A stretch of DNA of 8,596 nucleotides from Solirubrobacterales bacterium (GTDB lineage: Bacteria; Actinomycetota; Thermoleophilia; Solirubrobacterales; 70-9). Shown piece after piece: positions 7,088-8,596 of this stretch. Where the stretch lies: positions 1-8,596 of the forward strand of contig JACDBR010000302.1 of NCBI GenBank assembly GCA_013694825.1, read 5' to 3'. A model generated the notes under the pieces. It worked only from the letters and a program-made list of their open reading frames with translations. It did not search any database and had not been told where the DNA came from. How positions within the stretch are numbered: position 1 is the first letter of the stretch; each line of letters begins with the position of its first letter. The position numbers and the translations under genes are program-made.

Positions 7088-7093
7088 AGAGTA
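7088..7093 (-). promoter_or_regulatory. Candidate -10 hexamer for a leaderless phoD transcript
   Basis: TACTCT (TANNNT pattern) ends exactly 6 nt before the phoD ATG, which would place the first base of the mRNA at the A of the start codon. The ATG has no ribosome-binding site, as expected of a leaderless message. A -35 element is not convincing: GTCACA lies about 20 nt upstream, wider than usual. I see no clear phosphate-response (Pho box) repeat in the 165-nt gap. Confidence 0.3.
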
Positions 7094-7163
7094 GTCGCAC
7101 AGGCCCGGGCGGTGTGACGGTTGGGTGAAGCCGCGGCCCGTGCCTCGGCCCGTCCGGCGGCGA

Positions 7164-7246
7164 TCAGAGCTTCGACATCCCGCGAGCGATCAGCTTCAGG
7201 ACTCGAGCTCGTGTGGGTCGGTGAGGGCGGTGACGAAGGTCCCCAT
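7164..7246 (-). other. Possible short or frame-broken coding remnant
   Basis: Immediately after the TAG at 7249-7247 an ATG opens a 16-codon frame (MGTFVTALTDPHELES) that stops at 7196. In another frame, reached by a -1 shift near 7202, the DNA continues as VLKLIARGMSKL and stops at 7164. Read together, the two pieces look like one smooth amphipathic peptide of about 28 residues, more protein-like than the other frames here. It could be a small gene with a frameshift, a sequencing slip, or chance. No family is recognised. Otherwise the 7082-7246 gap holds only the candidate phoD promoter. Confidence 0.2.
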
Positions 7247-7534
7247 CTAGTACTCATTCGTGTCGCCGAGCAGCCGGTCGAAGCCCTGGACGCGGGCCCG
7301 GCTGCCGTCGGGGAGCGAGATGAAGACGCCTCCCTCGCGCTCGAGCTGCTCTCGCGGGGAGACCAGGATGATGCCCGCGAACCGGCCACGCGAGTCGAAG
7401 CGAAGCACGTGCGCCTCGGGGGTTGGGCGCCGCTCCGCTGCCGCGCCAGGACTGGCGATCGCCGCGTAGAGGACGTCGCTCGGCCCGTCGTATGTGACGT
7501 GATTGAACGTGTAGGGGCCGGCGCGAAGGCTCAC
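7247..7534 (-). CDS. Small DUF2283-like protein of unknown function
   Basis: The 95-residue protein resembles the DUF2283 pattern. A strand/turn HVTYDGPSDVLYAAI (12-26) matches the family's YDxxxDxLYxxx opening, and VLRFDSRGRFAGIILVSP (43-60) matches its D-x-x-G-x-x-x-G-I motif. An extra C-terminal tail of about 35 residues (GGVFISLPDGSRARVQGF and on) is not part of the usual short domain. The biochemical role of DUF2283 is unknown. Some members lie beside toxin-like DUF4258 genes, but no such gene is visible here. The start is a GTG with no Shine-Dalgarno sequence and a TACCCT hexamer 8 nt upstream. It begins the minus-strand block and diverges from the plus-strand gene at 7703. The family match is by motif only and could be wrong; that it is coding is more likely than not. 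Confidence 0.6.
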   Translation of the reverse strand: MSLRAGPYTFNHVTYDGPSDVLYAAIASPGAAAERRPTPEAHVLRFDSRGRFAGIILVSPREQLEREGGVFISLPDGSRARVQGFDRLLGDTNEY

Positions 7535-7542
7535 GCTCGGAG

Positions 7543-7548
7543 AGGGTA
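7543..7548 (-). promoter_or_regulatory. Candidate -10 hexamer (TACCCT) for the DUF2283-like gene
   Basis: TACCCT is placed 8 nt before a GTG start that lacks a ribosome-binding site, the same hexamer and spacing as before the GTG at 1577. No good -35 is seen; the expected position falls at the edge of the 7561-7599 hairpin. Confidence 0.25.
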
Positions 7549-7560
7549 GGCGATGCCCTG

Positions 7561-7599
7561 CGCTCGCCTGGGCGGAGGCGTAAGGCCTCCGCTCGAGCG
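7561..7599. other. Strong inverted repeat (hairpin) in the divergent intergenic region
   Basis: GCGGAGGC (7572-7579) and GCCTCCGC (7585-7592) are perfect 8-base complements around a 5-nt loop. Outside them CGCTCG (7561-7566) pairs with CGAGCG (7594-7599), with a bulge on the left side. No T-run follows on either strand, so it is not a standard intrinsic terminator. It sits between the starts of two divergent genes and could be an operator, a leader structure or a dispersed repeat. Confidence 0.5.
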
Positions 7600-7617
7600 A
7601 CTAAGGGGTGTTGGCAC

Positions 7618-7683
7618 CGAGGTCTGGGCAGATGCCCGTTTTCGTGCCCTCGGCTTAGCCGTATCTTCGTTGTCGAGGTCTGG
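7618..7683. repeat. Pair of identical 10-base direct repeats flanking a candidate promoter
   Basis: CGAGGTCTGG occurs at 7618-7627 and again at 7674-7683, 56 bases apart. The candidate -10 hexamer of the plus-strand gene (7662-7667) lies between them, so the copies would fall near -56 and +1. This is a plausible layout for a looping or paired regulator, but two copies of a 10-mer in GC-rich DNA could be chance. Confidence 0.35.
7662..7667 (+). promoter_or_regulatory. Candidate -10 element for the plus-strand operon
   Basis: TATCTT matches four of six bases of TATAAT and fits TANNNT. It lies 35 nt before the ATG at 7703, and the predicted leader carries the AAGGA ribosome-binding site. The -35 position at 17-nt spacing reads TTTTCG, a weak match. 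Confidence 0.25.
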
Positions 7684-7702
7684 CGACGAACGAAGGAACG
7701 GC

Positions 7703-8140
7703 ATGAATCCCCAGCTCACAGCGATAATTCTGAACGAGGCGGCGAGCGACATGCAGCGCCGCGCCGAGGCGTCGCGGCAACCATTGCGCGCAGTCCGGCG
7801 GGGGCCTGTCGAAGGGCCGCGGCCGAGCCGGGCCGAGTTGGCCTCGACCCACTCCCAGAGCACCGAAGCCCAGCTGACCATCCGCCGAGCCCGTGACACC
7901 GACGAGGCAGCGCTCGGGCGCCTCGCCGACCGCGACTCCTCGACGGCGCCGGGCGGCGACGTGCTCGTAGCCGAGAGCGAGGGCCGGCTGCTGGCCGCGA
8001 TCTCGCTGGCTGACGGCGCGCTGATCGCCGACCCGTTCGCGCGTACCGGCGAGCTGCGTTCGCTGCTATCCCTGCGAGCCGGCCAGCTCGGCACCCGGAC
8101 GTCGCCGCCGAGCCCACGCGTCAGGGTGCGTACATACTGA
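7703..8140 (+). CDS. Small GNAT-fold-like protein, function unknown
   Basis: The 145-residue protein has three parts. An N-terminal helix (MNPQLTAIILNEAASDMQRR, 1-20) leads into a basic, Pro/Arg/Ser-rich linker (21-56). A compact domain follows (57-130): LTIRRARDTDEAALGRLADR, then GGDVLVAESEGRLLAAISL and GALIADPF. This resembles the first half of a GNAT acetyltransferase (helix 1 plus the first beta strands). The acetyl-CoA pyrophosphate loop (Q/RxxGxG/A) and second half are missing, so catalysis is unlikely. Similar short proteins recur in actinobacteria as far as I recall, without a known role. The ATG at 7703 has AAGGA 5 nt upstream; the open frame extends back to 7553, but that part crosses the hairpin and has no such site. 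Its stop is 5 nt before the ATPase gene, so the two are probably co-transcribed. Confidence 0.75.
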   Translation: MNPQLTAIILNEAASDMQRRAEASRQPLRAVRRGPVEGPRPSRAELASTHSQSTEAQLTIRRARDTDEAALGRLADRDSSTAPGGDVLVAESEGRLLAAISLADGALIADPFARTGELRSLLSLRAGQLGTRTSPPSPRVRVRTY

Positions 8141-8145
8141 GAGGC

Positions 8146-8596
8146 ATGGCCGCGCGGATCGGGACGGCTGGGTTCATCGGACGCGAGCGTGAGCTCGCCG
8201 AGCTTGAGGCGAGCCTGCTCGACGCCGAGGGCGCCGCGCCTCGGCTGGCCCTGCTCGCCGGAGACTCGGGCGTCGGCAAGTCAAGGCTGCTGGGCGAGTT
8301 CTCGCGTCGTGCCAGGGTGCTGGGAGCTCGCGTCCTCGACGGCGAGTCGGTCGAGCTGGGCGAGGACGAGCTTCCCTACGCGCCGCTCGTCGCCGCGCTC
8401 CGGCCGCTGGCGCGCGCGGGCGACCCCGTCTTCGACGAGCTTCCGGCGGCGACCCTGACCGAGCTCGCAACGCTCGCGCCCGAGCTAGGCCCCGTGGCCG
8501 GCGCGCGTGCCGGTGAGTCCGGCGGCCAGGCTCAGCTGCGGCTCTTCGAGGCGATACTCGCCCTGCTCGCCAAGCTCGGGGAGCGCGGCTCGGTGG
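8146..8596 (+). CDS. P-loop ATPase of the MalT/LuxR-type regulator family (partial, 3' end missing)
   Basis: The frame is open from the ATG at 8146 to the window edge (150 codons). It starts with FIGRERELAELEASL (10-24), the usual lead-in of AAA-16 (PF13191) ATPases in STAND regulators. Walker A is GDSGVGKSRL (39-48), with Lys45 as the nucleotide-binding lysine. PYAPLVAALRPLA and a helical stretch follow, as in large actinobacterial LuxR-family regulators and in adenylate-cyclase-linked ATPases. Walker B should lie just past the edge, after LGERGSV. Whether the C-terminus is a LuxR DNA-binding domain, a cyclase or TPR repeats cannot be seen. It starts 5 nt after the GNAT-like gene; the GAGG overlapping that gap is too close to the ATG to be ideal, so coupling to the upstream gene is likely. 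Confidence 0.88.
   Translation, partial: MAARIGTAGFIGRERELAELEASLLDAEGAAPRLALLAGDSGVGKSRLLGEFSRRARVLGARVLDGESVELGEDELPYAPLVAALRPLARAGDPVFDELPAATLTELATLAPELGPVAGARAGESGGQAQLRLFEAILALLAKLGERGSV

Noticed and set aside
7553..7702. Upstream ATG of the GNAT-like gene giving a 195-residue protein
   Set aside because: The extra 50 codons run across the hairpin and candidate promoter and lack a ribosome-binding site; the ATG at 7703 has AAGGA at 5 nt.

Overview
This 8.6 kb window is GC-rich chromosomal DNA, apparently from an actinobacterium. The strongly GC-biased third codon positions, the GTG starts, the Tat-exported PhoD and the style of the proteins (CorA opening with a CAHYRDG-type motif, a MalT/LuxR-like ATPase) suggest Thermoleophilia/Solirubrobacterales or a relative. 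That placement is an impression from protein style, not a search result. I see no insertion sequence, phage gene, CRISPR array, tRNA or rRNA, and every stretch over about 170 bases holds a gene.

Layout. Bases 1-7534 read entirely on the minus strand. In transcription order they hold: a small DUF2283-like protein (7534-7247); a PhoD-family secreted phosphatase/phosphodiesterase with a twin-arginine signal (7081-5462); an exported LysM plus VanY-type D,D-carboxypeptidase (5374-4637); an ECF-type sigma factor (4580-4050); an O6-alkylguanine-DNA alkyltransferase starting 2 nt after the sigma stop (4047-3412); a LemA protein with a candidate promoter of its own (3324-2767); a CorA divalent-metal transporter (2608-1631); a membrane protein fused to a spermidine-synthase-like domain (1577-15); and the first codons of another gene (from 15) whose ATG overlaps the preceding TGA. 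Bases 7703-8596 read on the plus strand: a small GNAT-fold-like protein, then, after 5 nt, a P-loop ATPase of the MalT/LuxR-regulator type that runs off the right edge. A 168-base divergent region (7535-7702) separates the two blocks and is rich in inverted and direct repeats.

How the genes may work together. The minus-strand block mixes envelope functions (PhoD, carboxypeptidase, LemA, CorA, membrane synthase-like protein) with a DNA-repair/regulation pair. The tightest link is between the sigma factor and the alkyltransferase. The alkyltransferase ribosome-binding site lies inside the end of the sigma gene, so the two are almost certainly co-translated, and the alkyltransferase has an extra helical N-terminus of about 42 residues. 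This is the best candidate here for an under-described system: a possible alkylation-linked sigma/repair module. Several other genes lack a Shine-Dalgarno sequence and instead have a TACYCT hexamer 6-8 nt before the start codon, which suggests leaderless or near-leaderless transcripts. The remaining genes are ordinary members of known families.
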